This document shows, in pieces, positions 1-9,635 of a DNA stretch of 21,123 nt. Position 1 is the first letter of the stretch. Each line of letters begins with the position of its first letter. The stretch covers positions 1 through 21,123 of the forward strand of contig CALMOR010000092.1 of assembly GCA_937872165.1 (NCBI GenBank), written 5' to 3'. The position numbers were made by a program, and so were the translations under genes. The notes under the pieces are model-generated. The model saw only the letters and a list, made by a program, of their open reading frames with translations. It was not told the DNA's origin and searched no databases. The DNA comes from an uncultured Burkholderiales bacterium. Its GTDB lineage: Bacteria > Pseudomonadota > Gammaproteobacteria > Burkholderiales > Burkholderiaceae_D.

Positions 1-597
1 CTGCGAGCAGGGTCTGAGCTTGCCGTACTCGGGATCGGGAAGGTCGCCCTGACGGCAATAGGGGAAGCCGAAGTGGGGAGCACCGTTCGCCTTCGCGGGC
101 ACGTGGTTCAACTCGTCGGACGGCAGATCGTCGCCGAGCAGGTCGCGGCCGTTATCGGTGAACCACAACGACCCGTCGAGCGGATTCCAGTCGAAGCCGA
201 CCGTGTTGCGGACGCCCTTGGCGACGACGGTCCGCCCGCTGCCGTCGGCCTTGATCCTCTGGATGTTGTAGTAGCGGTCCTCGTCCCGCTCGCAGACGTT
301 GCACGGTGCGCCGACCGGCACGTAGAGATCGCCGTCCGGTCCGAACGCGATGAACTTCCAGCCGTGGTGGGTCTCGGTCGGGAATCGATCGGTGCCGACG
401 AAGAGAGTGCCGTGTCCCGCGTCGAAGGAGCCGAGCGCCATCTCGCGCGCGGCCGGCACGTCGGCGGTCACGAGCTCGATGCGAAAGCCGGGCGGCAGCC
501 GGATCGTGTCGAGCGGCAAGGCCCCTCGCGCGAAGGTCGACGTCGTCAGGGCCCCGACGACGAGCAGCGTGCGAAGCACGCGATGCGGCTGGTTCAT
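1..597 (-). CDS. PQQ-dependent sugar (sorbosone-type) dehydrogenase, N-terminal part, cut by window edge
   Basis: The frame reads 199 codons from an ATG at 597 to base 1 without a stop, so the C-terminus lies outside the window. Residues 1-26 look like a Sec signal peptide (Arg at 6 and 9, hydrophobic 11-18, Ala-rich end), so the product is probably periplasmic. Family-like motifs are LDTIRLPPGF (29-38), GAPCNVC (96-102), GVRNTVGFDWNP (128-139), LWFTDNGRD (144-152) and APHFGFPYC (173-181). These are typical of the six-bladed propeller of soluble PQQ-dependent aldose/sorbosone dehydrogenases, which oxidise sugars using PQQ. The substrate cannot be told. Upstream there is only a weak GGGA-type ribosome site. 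The gene is divergent from the PEP-CTERM gene and may just flank the EPS locus rather than belong to it. The family call is firm; the physiological role is open. Confidence 0.85.
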   Translation of the reverse strand, partial: MNQPHRVLRTLLVVGALTTSTFARGALPLDTIRLPPGFRIELVTADVPAAREMALGSFDAGHGTLFVGTDRFPTETHHGWKFIAFGPDGDLYVPVGAPCNVCERDEDRYYNIQRIKADGSGRTVVAKGVRNTVGFDWNPLDGSLWFTDNGRDLLGDDLPSDELNHVPAKANGAPHFGFPYCRQGDLPDPEYGKLRPCSQ

Positions 598-694
598 GGG
601 TCGTTCCCGTGGTCCGTGAGCGGGCGATGAATGGTTCTACACGAGTACCGACCATCGCGATCGCTGCAGGTTCGCGCTCGACGCCCGAGCCGAA

Positions 695-714
695 CGTGTC
701 GATGCGCCGACACG
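695..714. promoter_or_regulatory. Inverted repeat, candidate PrsR upstream activator site
   Basis: Seven-base arms CGTGTCG and CGACACG flank a 6-base spacer (ATGCGC), giving a perfect 20-base inverted repeat. It is centred about 103 bases upstream of the -24 GG of the sigma-54 promoter at 806-821, a usual distance for an enhancer-binding protein. The core GTCGATGCGCCGAC (698-711) recurs with one change at 9903-9916, upstream of the EPS sigma-54 promoter. Assigning it to PrsR is inference. Confidence 0.4.
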
Positions 715-805
715 CTCGTCCGTTGTCGGGACCGCTTCCACTTCGGGCCGAACCGATCACGTCGATTCGTCGAAATAGAAAGACCGATCAACGACTTGTC
801 GACAC

Positions 806-821
806 TGGTCCGGCAATTGCG
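806..821 (+). promoter_or_regulatory. Sigma-54 (RpoN) promoter of the PEP-CTERM gene
   Basis: TGGTCCG-GCAA-TTGCG matches the -24/-12 consensus TGGCACG-N4-TTGCW: GG at 807-808, exactly ten bases, then GC at 819-820. The predicted transcript start is near 832, leaving a leader of about 30 bases before the GTG at 861. A TGTCGACA palindrome (797-804) abuts the -24 element. A sigma-54 activator, PrsR, is encoded in the same window. Confidence 0.65.
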
Positions 822-860
822 TTTGAAGGTGACACACCCGCAATGCAATCGGAGAATGAC

Positions 861-1571
861 GTGAACATGAAATCGAGCTTGATCGGCATCGCACTCGCGA
901 CGAGTTGCGCAATGGCGCATGCCGGATTGATTCAGGTCGGCGGAGCGCCGGCCGGTGCGAATGGCAAGATCACCGCGAAAGAGAATGTCTGCGCGATCGA
1001 CTTCAACGGCGGCAATGCGAGCAACGACTGCGGCATCACGTTCACGCAATCGGTGAACGGCGCTCCCGGTCCTCTCGCGGCGAGCCATTTCCGCTCGGGC
1101 GCGAGCTCGAGCGCGGCCGCTCCGGCCGGCGACTCGACGATCTTCCTGACGGTCGGACCCTCCGACGGAACGCCGATCACGCTGACGCTCGCGACTCCCG
1201 CCGATTATTTCGGCTTCTTCACCGGATCGCTGGACGCCTACAATCGCGTGCAATTCTTCCGCGATGGCTCACTGGTCGATTCATTCACCGGCGATGCCAT
1301 CAACGCGGTGGCCTTTCCGAATATGGCGACGAATGGCGATCGGGCGGCTGCGCAATACATCGATTATTTCGCCGGTTCTTTCGTGAATGGCCAATTCGTC
1401 GCCGCGTTCTACGACACGATCGTCTATTCGAGCAGCAGCGACGCATTCGAGACCGACAATCATGCGTTCGGTCTCGCGATTCCCGTTCCCGAGCCGGCAT
1501 CGCTGTCGTTGTTCGGACTCGGCGCGCTCGCGTTCGCCGCGACGCGGCGTCGGGGGTCGCGCAGGGGCTGA
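861..1571 (+). CDS. PEP-CTERM sorting-domain cargo protein
   Basis: A 236-residue exported protein of unknown specific function. Residues 1-21 form a signal peptide ending AHA before Gly22. The C-terminus is a textbook PEP-CTERM tripartite signal: VPEP (209-212), a hydrophobic stretch (about 213-227), then RRR (229-231) and a basic tail. Proteins of this kind are cut by exosortase and placed on the surface with exopolysaccharide. The mature part is rich in Gly, Ala, Ser, Phe and Asp, looks beta-rich, and has two cysteines (44 and 57) that could form a disulfide. GTG 861 was chosen as start because GGAG (851-854) lies six bases upstream; ATG 867 is an alternative but sits 12 bases away. A longer frame opens upstream at 609 but would bury the signal peptide and contain the promoter. 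The gene converges with prsT and has its own sigma-54 promoter. Confidence 0.9.
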   Translation: MNMKSSLIGIALATSCAMAHAGLIQVGGAPAGANGKITAKENVCAIDFNGGNASNDCGITFTQSVNGAPGPLAASHFRSGASSSAAAPAGDSTIFLTVGPSDGTPITLTLATPADYFGFFTGSLDAYNRVQFFRDGSLVDSFTGDAINAVAFPNMATNGDRAAAQYIDYFAGSFVNGQFVAAFYDTIVYSSSSDAFETDNHAFGLAIPVPEPASLSLFGLGALAFAATRRRGSRRG

Positions 1572-1585
1572 CGCCGTCGCATGAA

Positions 1586-1614
1586 GGAAAAGCCGTCTTC
1601 GAGGCGGCCTTTCC
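1586..1614. terminator. Bidirectional terminator-like hairpin
   Basis: Thirteen-base arms (GGAAAAGCCGTCT and AGGCGGCCTTTCC) close on a 3-base loop with one mismatch and one wobble pair. It occupies the 61-base gap between two convergent genes. The A/T-rich feet give short U-rich stretches in both transcripts (UUUCC to the right, UUUUCCUU to the left), though neither is a long U-tract. It most likely ends or protects both messages. Confidence 0.55.
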
Positions 1615-1632
1615 ACTGGAAAGACGCGGGTC

Positions 1633-4413
1633 TCAAAGCGTCGCCATCAGATCCTTCGACTCGCGACCCTCCGGACTTTCCGGCGCGTTCTTCACGAGAT
1701 TCTGCAGCGTCGTCTTCGCCGCGTCCTTGCGGCCTTCCTTGATCTGCGCCTTCGCGAGATGGAGCGCGATGTCGCGTTGCTGAGGCGCTCCGGCGCTGGC
1801 CTTCTCGAGCAGTTCGAGGCCGCGCTTGCTCTGCCCCTGCTCGACCAGCATCCATCCGAGCGTGTCGCTGATCGCGGGATTGTTGGGCGCGATGGCGCTA
1901 GCCTTCTGCGCATACGTCAACGCCTGCGGATCGCGCTGCTGCCACAGCGTCCATGCGAGGTTGTTCATGACCAGCGGATCGTTCGGCTGGATGTCGAGGG
2001 CCGCCTTGTAGCTCTGGGCGGCGTGCGGGAAGTCTCTCGCGCGGAGCGCCATGTCGGCGTCGAACACGCGGACCGACAGGTCCTTCGGATGCGTCTTCAG
2101 CCAGTCGGCGACGAAGGCATCGGCCTCGGTGCGCTTGCCGTCGAGCGCGAGCGCCGTGAAGGCCTTGATGACGACGTTCGGTGCCGGCGTCTGCGCGAGC
2201 ACCTTGCGGTAGATCGCGGACGCGTCGGCGTACTGTTTCTTCGCGAGCCTGAGGTCGCCGTCGAGTTCGGGCAGCACCGGCGACTTCGGCGCGACCTGGC
2301 GGATGTCGGAGATCAGGCGCGTCGCCTCGTCGACCTTGCCCGAGCGGAGCATCGCTCCCACCGCCTCCGACTGCTGCGGGTACGCCTCGGGCTTCTTCTT
2401 CAACGCGTTGCCGAAGGTCTGCAGCGCCACCTCGCTCTGGCCTCCGGCGAGCTGTGCCTGACCGAGACGGATCTGATAGTCGATCGCCTCGGGATTGGTG
2501 GCCGCGAGCTTGCGATAGGCGACGATCGCCTGGTCGGTGCTGCCGGTGGCCATCATCAGCTGTCCGACCATCTCGAGGAAGCGCGGACTGTTCGGCGACG
2601 ACGCGAGCCCTTCCTGCGCGATCGACAACGCCTGCTTCAAGTCACCCTTGGCCGCGTAGAAGCTCGATAGCGCGGTGACCGCCAGCTCGGAATTGGGATT
2701 GGCACGCCGCGCCTCCTTGAGCAGCGACACGACGGTCTCGCTGCTCGCGCCGTTGGCGTTCTCGATCTGCGCGAGCGCGAGCAGGCCCGAGAGGTTGCCG
2801 GGATCCTTCGCGAGCAACTGCTTGTAGCGCTGACGCGCGCCGTCGACGTTGTTCTCGCGCAGGTCGAGCGACGCGAGGTTCGCGACGGCGGGGAAGTAGG
2901 TCGGCTGCAGCTGCAGCGACTTCTCGAGCGCCTTGCGGGCCGAGGCGGTGTCGGACCTGCCCATGTCGATCGCGGCGCGCAGGTTGTACGTGAGGGGGTT
3001 GTCGGGCTGCCGTTGCTCGAGCACCTTCCACGCGGTCATCGCCTGATCGAACTGCTTTCTCTGCACGCGCGCGAGGACGAGCGCGATGTCGGGGTTCGGA
3101 TTGTTGACGCTGGCCTTCGAGGCCGCCTCGAGTTCCGCGAAGCCCGCGACCTCGTCTCCGCGCGCGAAGTCGACCGCGGCGCCCTGCGTGCGCACGTTCG
3201 AGTCGGCCGGGTTGATCTTGCCTGCCTTGTCGAAGTATTTCGATGCGTTGCCGAAGTCGCCCTTCAGCAGCGCCACTTCGCCGGCGAGGCTGGTCAGCGT
3301 CGCGTCGTCCGGCGCGGCGGCGAGAGCTGGCTGGAGAATCTCGTCGGCCTTCTGCGGCTGACGCTGGCGCAGGTAGAGACTCGTGAGGAGCTTCCGCGCA
3401 TAGATGTTGTTGGCGTTGGTCTTCAGCGCCTCGCGCAGATGCTGCTCGGCCTGCGCCGGCTGGTTCAACGCCGTCGCGATCGCGCCGGCCAGCAGTTGCG
3501 TCGTGCCGCTGCCGGGGGCGCTGGCGAGCGAGATCGTGACCGCGTCGTTGGCTCGCTGGAAGTCCTTCTTGTTGAACGCGACCAGCGCATCGAGATAGGC
3601 GACGCCGGGGTGCCGGGGCGACACCTTCTTCAGTTCGTCGATCTCCTTCTGTGCCGGTTCGAGCTGGCCGTCGGCGATCAACGCGCTGGCGAGATCGAGC
3701 CGCGCCGTGAAGTTCCTGGGGTTCTGCTTCAGGGCCGACTGATACGAGTCGATGGCTTCCTTGGTCGAACCGCGGGTGCGTTGCAGATCGCCCTTCAGCA
3801 CCAGGCCTTCGCCCTGCGTCGGATCCTTCGACAGGACGGTCTCGACCTGCGAGCTCGCGGCATCGAGATTGCCGCGCGCGGCCAGGATGCGGGCTTCGCC
3901 GAGCGCGGCCTCGGGATAGTCGGGAACGTACTTGCGTGCTTCGCCGAACGCGGCGAGCGCCTCGTCGAGCTTGCCCTGTCCGAACAGGGCGATGCCGAGC
4001 AGGGTCTGCAGCTCGGCATTGGCCGCGGGGCTCTTCAGCTTCGCCGACGCGATGGCGCGCGTGACCTTGTCCGGCTGCGCCTGCAGCAACTGGCTCTTGA
4101 CGAGCGCCGGCAGCACGCGATCGGGATCGTACTTCTGGTCGTACGCCTTCTGCAGCTCGATCTCCGCGTTCTTCGCGTCGCCCTGCGCGAGCAACTCCTG
4201 TCCGAGCAGGAAGCGCGCCTCGGTCGCGTTGGCGTCGGTCTGCAGGACGTTCTTCAGCTCGATCATCGCGCCGCGATGATCCTGCCTGGCCGACATCTCT
4301 TTCGCGCGAGCCATGTGATCCTCGTCCTTCGGCTTGCTGCACGCGCCGAGGAACACCAGGGCCACGGCGCTGGCGACGAGGCCCGGGCGCAGGTTCGCGG
4401 GAAGTCGATTCAT
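1633..4413 (-). CDS. prsT: PEP-CTERM system TPR lipoprotein PrsT
   Basis: A 926-residue lipoprotein. Its lipobox LGAC (22-25) follows a hydrophobic stretch, so Cys25 would be acylated after signal peptidase II cleavage. The remainder is tandem TPR helical pairs, for example ARFLLGQELLAQGDAKNAEI near residue 67, and repeated alanine-rich motifs of the form A-x-Y-x-A-L-x-x-x-P to the C-terminus. The length is close to the PrsT family's usual roughly 900 residues. TPR solenoids bind proteins; in EPS systems they often scaffold export or modification complexes, so a periplasmic or outer-membrane scaffold is likely, though the exact partner is unknown. It follows prsR by 97 bases and is the last gene of the minus-strand cluster. 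The ATG is preceded by AAGAAG and GGAGAG. The 97-base gap contains two short hairpins (4460-4476, 4490-4504) without U-tracts. Confidence 0.93.
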   Translation of the reverse strand: MNRLPANLRPGLVASAVALVFLGACSKPKDEDHMARAKEMSARQDHRGAMIELKNVLQTDANATEARFLLGQELLAQGDAKNAEIELQKAYDQKYDPDRVLPALVKSQLLQAQPDKVTRAIASAKLKSPAANAELQTLLGIALFGQGKLDEALAAFGEARKYVPDYPEAALGEARILAARGNLDAASSQVETVLSKDPTQGEGLVLKGDLQRTRGSTKEAIDSYQSALKQNPRNFTARLDLASALIADGQLEPAQKEIDELKKVSPRHPGVAYLDALVAFNKKDFQRANDAVTISLASAPGSGTTQLLAGAIATALNQPAQAEQHLREALKTNANNIYARKLLTSLYLRQRQPQKADEILQPALAAAPDDATLTSLAGEVALLKGDFGNASKYFDKAGKINPADSNVRTQGAAVDFARGDEVAGFAELEAASKASVNNPNPDIALVLARVQRKQFDQAMTAWKVLEQRQPDNPLTYNLRAAIDMGRSDTASARKALEKSLQLQPTYFPAVANLASLDLRENNVDGARQRYKQLLAKDPGNLSGLLALAQIENANGASSETVVSLLKEARRANPNSELAVTALSSFYAAKGDLKQALSIAQEGLASSPNSPRFLEMVGQLMMATGSTDQAIVAYRKLAATNPEAIDYQIRLGQAQLAGGQSEVALQTFGNALKKKPEAYPQQSEAVGAMLRSGKVDEATRLISDIRQVAPKSPVLPELDGDLRLAKKQYADASAIYRKVLAQTPAPNVVIKAFTALALDGKRTEADAFVADWLKTHPKDLSVRVFDADMALRARDFPHAAQSYKAALDIQPNDPLVMNNLAWTLWQQRDPQALTYAQKASAIAPNNPAISDTLGWMLVEQGQSKRGLELLEKASAGAPQQRDIALHLAKAQIKEGRKDAAKTTLQNLVKNAPESPEGRESKDLMATL

Positions 4414-4510
4414 CTTCTTGCTCTCCGAATACGATTGATCGAGCGCGGCGTGCGCGCCCTCCGATCCTCGATCGGAAGGCAGCCGTCGCGAGGCGGCGCG
4501 CCTCTGCGCT

Positions 4511-5914
<1,404 letters not shown>

Positions 5915-5919
5915 CACGG

Positions 5920-5924
5920 CCTCC
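5920..5924 (-). promoter_or_regulatory. Ribosome binding site deciding the prsR start
   Basis: A perfect GGAGG on the minus strand lies five bases before the ATG at 5914. It overlaps codons 1-3 of the alternative ATG at 5926, so translation most likely begins at 5914, 14 bases past the prsK stop codon. Confidence 0.7.
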
Positions 5925-5928
5925 ATGA

Positions 5929-8052
5929 TCACGCGACGGCTGCGGGCCGCAGCAGTGGCAATGCGATGCAGAAGCGGGTGCCTTCGGTCTCGCGGCTGTG
6001 TACGTCCAGCTGGCCGCCGAGCTCGCGGATGTATTCGCGGCTCTCGTAGATGCCGATGCCCATCCCGCTCTTCTTGGTGGACTCGAAGGGCTTGAACAGC
6101 CGGTTGCGGATGAAGTCCTCGCTCATCCCGACACCGCTGTCCTCGACCTCGATTATTGCAGACTGGTCCTCGCACCGAACCCGGACTTCGATCTTCCCGG
6201 TCGATGGCGTTGCTTCGGCAGCATTCTGCAAAAGATGACCCACGACACGATCGAGACGCTCGCGGTGTGCCAGCGTGCGGATGCCGGGCGCGTCGACGAG
6301 GATGGTCGGTCGCGGCGTCATCGGCGACTTGGACTTGAGCGCCGACAGCACCACGTCCTGCAGGTCGACCGGGGCGGGCTCGTCGGCCGGCGTCGCGCCC
6401 ACGCGCAGCTGCAGCAGCAGCCGCTTCATCTTGTCGACCGCGTTGTCGATCGTGTCGAGCATGTCGTCCTGGAATTCGGGATTGTCGCGATGCTTGGCCG
6501 CGTTGCTCATCAGCAGCGACAGTTGCGCGACCAGGTTCTTCAGGTCGTGGACGACGAAGGCCGACATGCGGTTGAAGGATTCGAACTGCCGTGCGACCAG
6601 CAGCGCGCGATTGGCATGCAGCTGCGCGAGGGTGCTGGCCACCTGGCGACCCGCGGTCTTGAGGAGGTCGTTGACTTCCCAGTTGATGCCGATCTTGGTC
6701 CGCGCCGGCAACAACACGATGAAGCCGAACAGCGCGTCGTGCAGCATCAGCGGGATGACGAGCCATGCTTCGTCGTCGCCGCTCAGCCATTGCGGCAGTT
6801 CGAGGTCGCCGTAATCGGGATGCGCCGCGCGATATTCGTCGAGATTGATCACCCATTCCTTCCGTTGCAGGAAGGTCGCCAGCGCTCCGCCGTCGGGCTC
6901 GCTGTCGTCGCGCAGCAGCGGCGCCTGCCAGTGCGCGAGGCGCTCGTAGCGCGAGCGCTCCTGCCGCACCCAGAGCGCGCCGCCGCGCGCCTCGACGAGA
7001 TTGGCTATGCCGCGCGCGGCGCGGGCGCCGAAGCTCTCGTCGTGATCCTCCTCGGTTAGCTCGCGGGTCAGGCGCAGCCACTCCTCGCGGTAGTCGTAGC
7101 GATAGCTGAAGAAGTTCTTGTTGATGAAGACCTTCAGCCGCGCGCGCCAGGTGCCTGACACCAGGATCAACGCGAGCCCGATCAGCCCCGCGAAGAGGAC
7201 GGTGGTCTGCAGCACGCCTCCCCACGTGCCGCCGAAGAAGCGGATGTAGTAGCCCGCGGCCGAGACGATCAGCAGGTAGGTGCCGGCGCTCAGCAACGCG
7301 GTCGACTGGAAGACCATGCGACGCGAGACGGCGATGTCGAGCGACCACTGCGGATTGCGCGCCGCGGAGACCGCGATCAACGGGATCGTCACGACGTTGA
7401 TGAAGCCGCGTGCCGCCCACAGTTCGGGGTCCATCCGGCGGAACAGCATCGCGTCGGCGAAGGTCGCGAGGTCGTAGGCGAAAAGTCCGCCGACGCCGAG
7501 GCAGAAGAACTTGATGCTCCATCGATCGTCGGGCGCGGTGCCGCGGTAGACCTGCTCGATCAGCATCAGCGCCACGATCGACAGCAGCACCCGCGCGGAG
7601 AACTGGATCGACGGCGTCAGCGGTTCGATCGACAGGAGGCGACCGATGTCGATCAGGAAGGTCGCGGCCACGGTCGCGATGCCGACCCAGAGCAAGGTCG
7701 GCATGCGTTGCGCCAGCGTGGGTTCCGCCTCGCCCGGCGCACGCTTCGCGAAGCGGTTCGGTCGTGTCACCAGGAAGCCGATGAACGCGATCCAGCTCCC
7801 GTCCCGCAGCACTTCGAGCAGGCTCGACGCCTCGAGCGATCCGCGCAGGTTGGCGATGCTGGCCGCGACGCCCGCGGACCACAGCAGGCTCACGATCGCG
7901 GCGCCGACCAGCAACACCCCCGACAGCGCCCTCAGGTCCTTCGCGCGCATCGAGACCACGAGCAGCGTCGCGAGCAGCGCATACGCGGCCGCCGCGGCCC
8001 CGTAGCCCCAGAAGCCCCATTCCGCGATGGTCTGGAGAGCGGCCTTCTCCAT
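5929..8052 (-). CDS. prsK: PrsK, XrtA/PEP-CTERM system sensor histidine kinase
   Basis: A 707-residue membrane kinase. The N-terminal 300 residues hold about eight to ten hydrophobic segments (for example 15-35, 42-66, 120-138, 155-170, 250-270, 283-300). A cytoplasmic GAF-like region follows (about 335-480). The transmitter has the H-box VVHDLKN with His502, an N-box QNAAEA (Asn610), G1 DSGVGMS (638-644) and G2 GMGIGIYES (663-671). The long membrane input domain plus GAF and an H-box with HDLKN is typical of PrsK. The signal it senses is unknown. ATG 8052 was chosen over the adjacent TTG at 8055; no strong ribosome site is visible for either. It starts 21 bases after the sugar transferase gene and ends 14 bases before prsR, so co-transcription is likely. 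It presumably phosphorylates D71 of PrsR. Confidence 0.93.
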   Translation of the reverse strand: MEKAALQTIAEWGFWGYGAAAAAYALLATLLVVSMRAKDLRALSGVLLVGAAIVSLLWSAGVAASIANLRGSLEASSLLEVLRDGSWIAFIGFLVTRPNRFAKRAPGEAEPTLAQRMPTLLWVGIATVAATFLIDIGRLLSIEPLTPSIQFSARVLLSIVALMLIEQVYRGTAPDDRWSIKFFCLGVGGLFAYDLATFADAMLFRRMDPELWAARGFINVVTIPLIAVSAARNPQWSLDIAVSRRMVFQSTALLSAGTYLLIVSAAGYYIRFFGGTWGGVLQTTVLFAGLIGLALILVSGTWRARLKVFINKNFFSYRYDYREEWLRLTRELTEEDHDESFGARAARGIANLVEARGGALWVRQERSRYERLAHWQAPLLRDDSEPDGGALATFLQRKEWVINLDEYRAAHPDYGDLELPQWLSGDDEAWLVIPLMLHDALFGFIVLLPARTKIGINWEVNDLLKTAGRQVASTLAQLHANRALLVARQFESFNRMSAFVVHDLKNLVAQLSLLMSNAAKHRDNPEFQDDMLDTIDNAVDKMKRLLLQLRVGATPADEPAPVDLQDVVLSALKSKSPMTPRPTILVDAPGIRTLAHRERLDRVVGHLLQNAAEATPSTGKIEVRVRCEDQSAIIEVEDSGVGMSEDFIRNRLFKPFESTKKSGMGIGIYESREYIRELGGQLDVHSRETEGTRFCIALPLLRPAAVA

Positions 8053-8073
8053 CAACGCCCGAAGGTCCGCATC

Positions 8074-9462
8074 TCAGCGAGCCCCCTTGCCCCAGAGAAC
8101 GACCTCGACCGTCTCGACGAGGATCAGCAGGTCGAGGAAGAGGGTGTGGTTCTTCACGTAGTAGAGGTCGTACTGCAGCTTCTGCGATGCGTCGTCGAGC
8201 GAAGCGCCGTACGGATAACGCACCTGCGCCCAACCGGTGATGCCGGGCTTGACGCTGTGGCGGGCCGCGTAGAAAGGGATGTCCTGGACCAGCTGACGGA
8301 CGAAGAAGGGGCGCTCGGGACGCGGCCCGACGAAGCTCATCTCGCCACGCAGGACGTTGATGATCTGCGGCAGTTCGTCGATGCGGGTACGACGGATGAA
8401 GCGACCGATGCGCGTGATGCGATCGTCGTTCGACTTCGCCCACTTGGGCTTGCCGTCGCGTTCGGCGTCGTTGCGCATGCTGCGGAACTTGAGGATCTCG
8501 AAGACCCTGCCGCCCTGGCCGACGCGCTCCTGGCGATAGAAGATCGGACCGCCGCCCTCGAAGCGGATCAACGCTGCGGTGACGACGATCACCGGCAGCG
8601 TGGCCAGCAGCAGCAGGCCGCTGGCGAGGACGTCGAAGAGTCGCTTCACCGTCTCGCGGACGAGGCCCTGACGGCAGCCTTCGCCGAACACGAGCCAGCT
8701 CGCCTTGAGGCTGTCGAGCCGGATCTGTCCGAGCTCGCGTTCGAAGAACGACTGGAGGTCGGTGATCTGCACGCCGCGCAGCTTGCAGTCGAGCAGCTGG
8801 CTGACCGGCAAGGCGCCGCCGCGCTGCTCGCGCATCGCGATGATGATCTCGTGCACGCCGTACTGATGGGCCGCTTCGCTGACCGACATCGTGATCGGCA
8901 GGATGCGCACGCCCGAGACGGCCACGTCGGCCGTCGTCAGCGGATGCACGCCGACCACGTCGATCGACTGCTTGCGTGCGTCCGTCGACACCAGCTCGAG
9001 GATGCCTTTCGCCTGTTCGCCGGCGCCCAGGATCAGCACGCGCTTCCTCAACACGCCGAAGGCGGTCCAGCGGAAGAAGACCGTGCGCACGATCAGCAAC
9101 GAGCCGAACGCGATCGTCGCCGTGTAGGCGAACACGCCGCGGCCGATGTAGGTGTTCGGAAAGAGGTAGAAGACGACGCTCATCAGCGCGCTGCCCGCGG
9201 CGAACGCGATGATCGTGCGGTTGAGGATGGAGACGAACGACTCCGGGTGCTCGTCCTGGTAGAGACCGAGCGCCGCCATCACGACGATCATGAAGAACGT
9301 GAAGAGGAGCGCCTCCGGCGTCAGCAACGACCCGCTCGAGAGGATGCTGGGCGAGAAGCGGATCGCCATGCCGACGAGGCTGGCGCCGAGCAGGAGGAAG
9401 CCCTCGATCACCATCAGAAGCACGATGCGGATCGAAATGTAGTGGCTGAATACGCGGATCAT
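8074..9462 (-). CDS. XrtA-system initiating sugar transferase (TIGR03013-like)
   Basis: A 462-residue polyprenyl-phosphate sugar-1-phosphate transferase, expected to put the first sugar on undecaprenyl phosphate at the inner membrane. Hydrophobic segments lie at about 11-35, 52-68, 83-102 and 110-130. A nucleotide-binding-like glycine motif RVLILGAGEQ (141-150) marks the CoA-binding-like middle domain. The bacterial sugar transferase domain (about 271-455) has KRLFDVLAS, FEILKFRSM, RIDELPQIINVLRGEMSFVGP (360-380), RPERPFF and VKPGITGWAQVRY. The start at 9462 gives the usual family length; an upstream in-frame ATG at 9498 would add a non-hydrophobic 12-residue extension. The ribosome site is weak. 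It heads the minus-strand cluster and diverges from the EPS operon. The donor sugar cannot be read from sequence. Confidence 0.92.
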   Translation of the reverse strand: MIRVFSHYISIRIVLLMVIEGFLLLGASLVGMAIRFSPSILSSGSLLTPEALLFTFFMIVVMAALGLYQDEHPESFVSILNRTIIAFAAGSALMSVVFYLFPNTYIGRGVFAYTATIAFGSLLIVRTVFFRWTAFGVLRKRVLILGAGEQAKGILELVSTDARKQSIDVVGVHPLTTADVAVSGVRILPITMSVSEAAHQYGVHEIIIAMREQRGGALPVSQLLDCKLRGVQITDLQSFFERELGQIRLDSLKASWLVFGEGCRQGLVRETVKRLFDVLASGLLLLATLPVIVVTAALIRFEGGGPIFYRQERVGQGGRVFEILKFRSMRNDAERDGKPKWAKSNDDRITRIGRFIRRTRIDELPQIINVLRGEMSFVGPRPERPFFVRQLVQDIPFYAARHSVKPGITGWAQVRYPYGASLDDASQKLQYDLYYVKNHTLFLDLLILVETVEVVLWGKGAR

Positions 9463-9635
9463 CGAATCATCCAGATGGCACGGGACGCCGCGGGGCACAC
9501 GGTCGATCCCTCGTTCGGTTGCGGCACGACGGCGCGGCAGCGACGAAGACGTACAAGAAACATGCCTGCGTCGACCCGCCCGATCGGCCCGCGGCCCGCA
9601 GGAAAAGCGGGCATGGTCCGCGCCCGATGTTGCGG

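Noticed and set aside
73..630. Plus-strand open frame opposite the sugar dehydrogenase
   Set aside because: It lies antisense to a frame with clear dehydrogenase motifs and a signal peptide; its own translation shows no family features.
609..860. Upstream extension of the PEP-CTERM gene to ATG 609
   Set aside because: It would place about 84 polar residues before the signal peptide and would translate through the sigma-54 promoter; no ribosome site precedes it.
4445..4470. GG-N10-GC pattern on the minus strand upstream of prsT
   Set aside because: The -12 part lacks TTGC and the -24 part lacks TGGCAC; in GC-rich DNA this spacing alone is not enough.
4460..4504. Two short hairpins (TCCGATC/GATCGGA and GAGGCG/CGCCTC) between prsR and prsT as a terminator
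   Set aside because: Stems of 6-7 bases with 3-base loops and no U-tract; they may slow transcription but do not support a terminator call.
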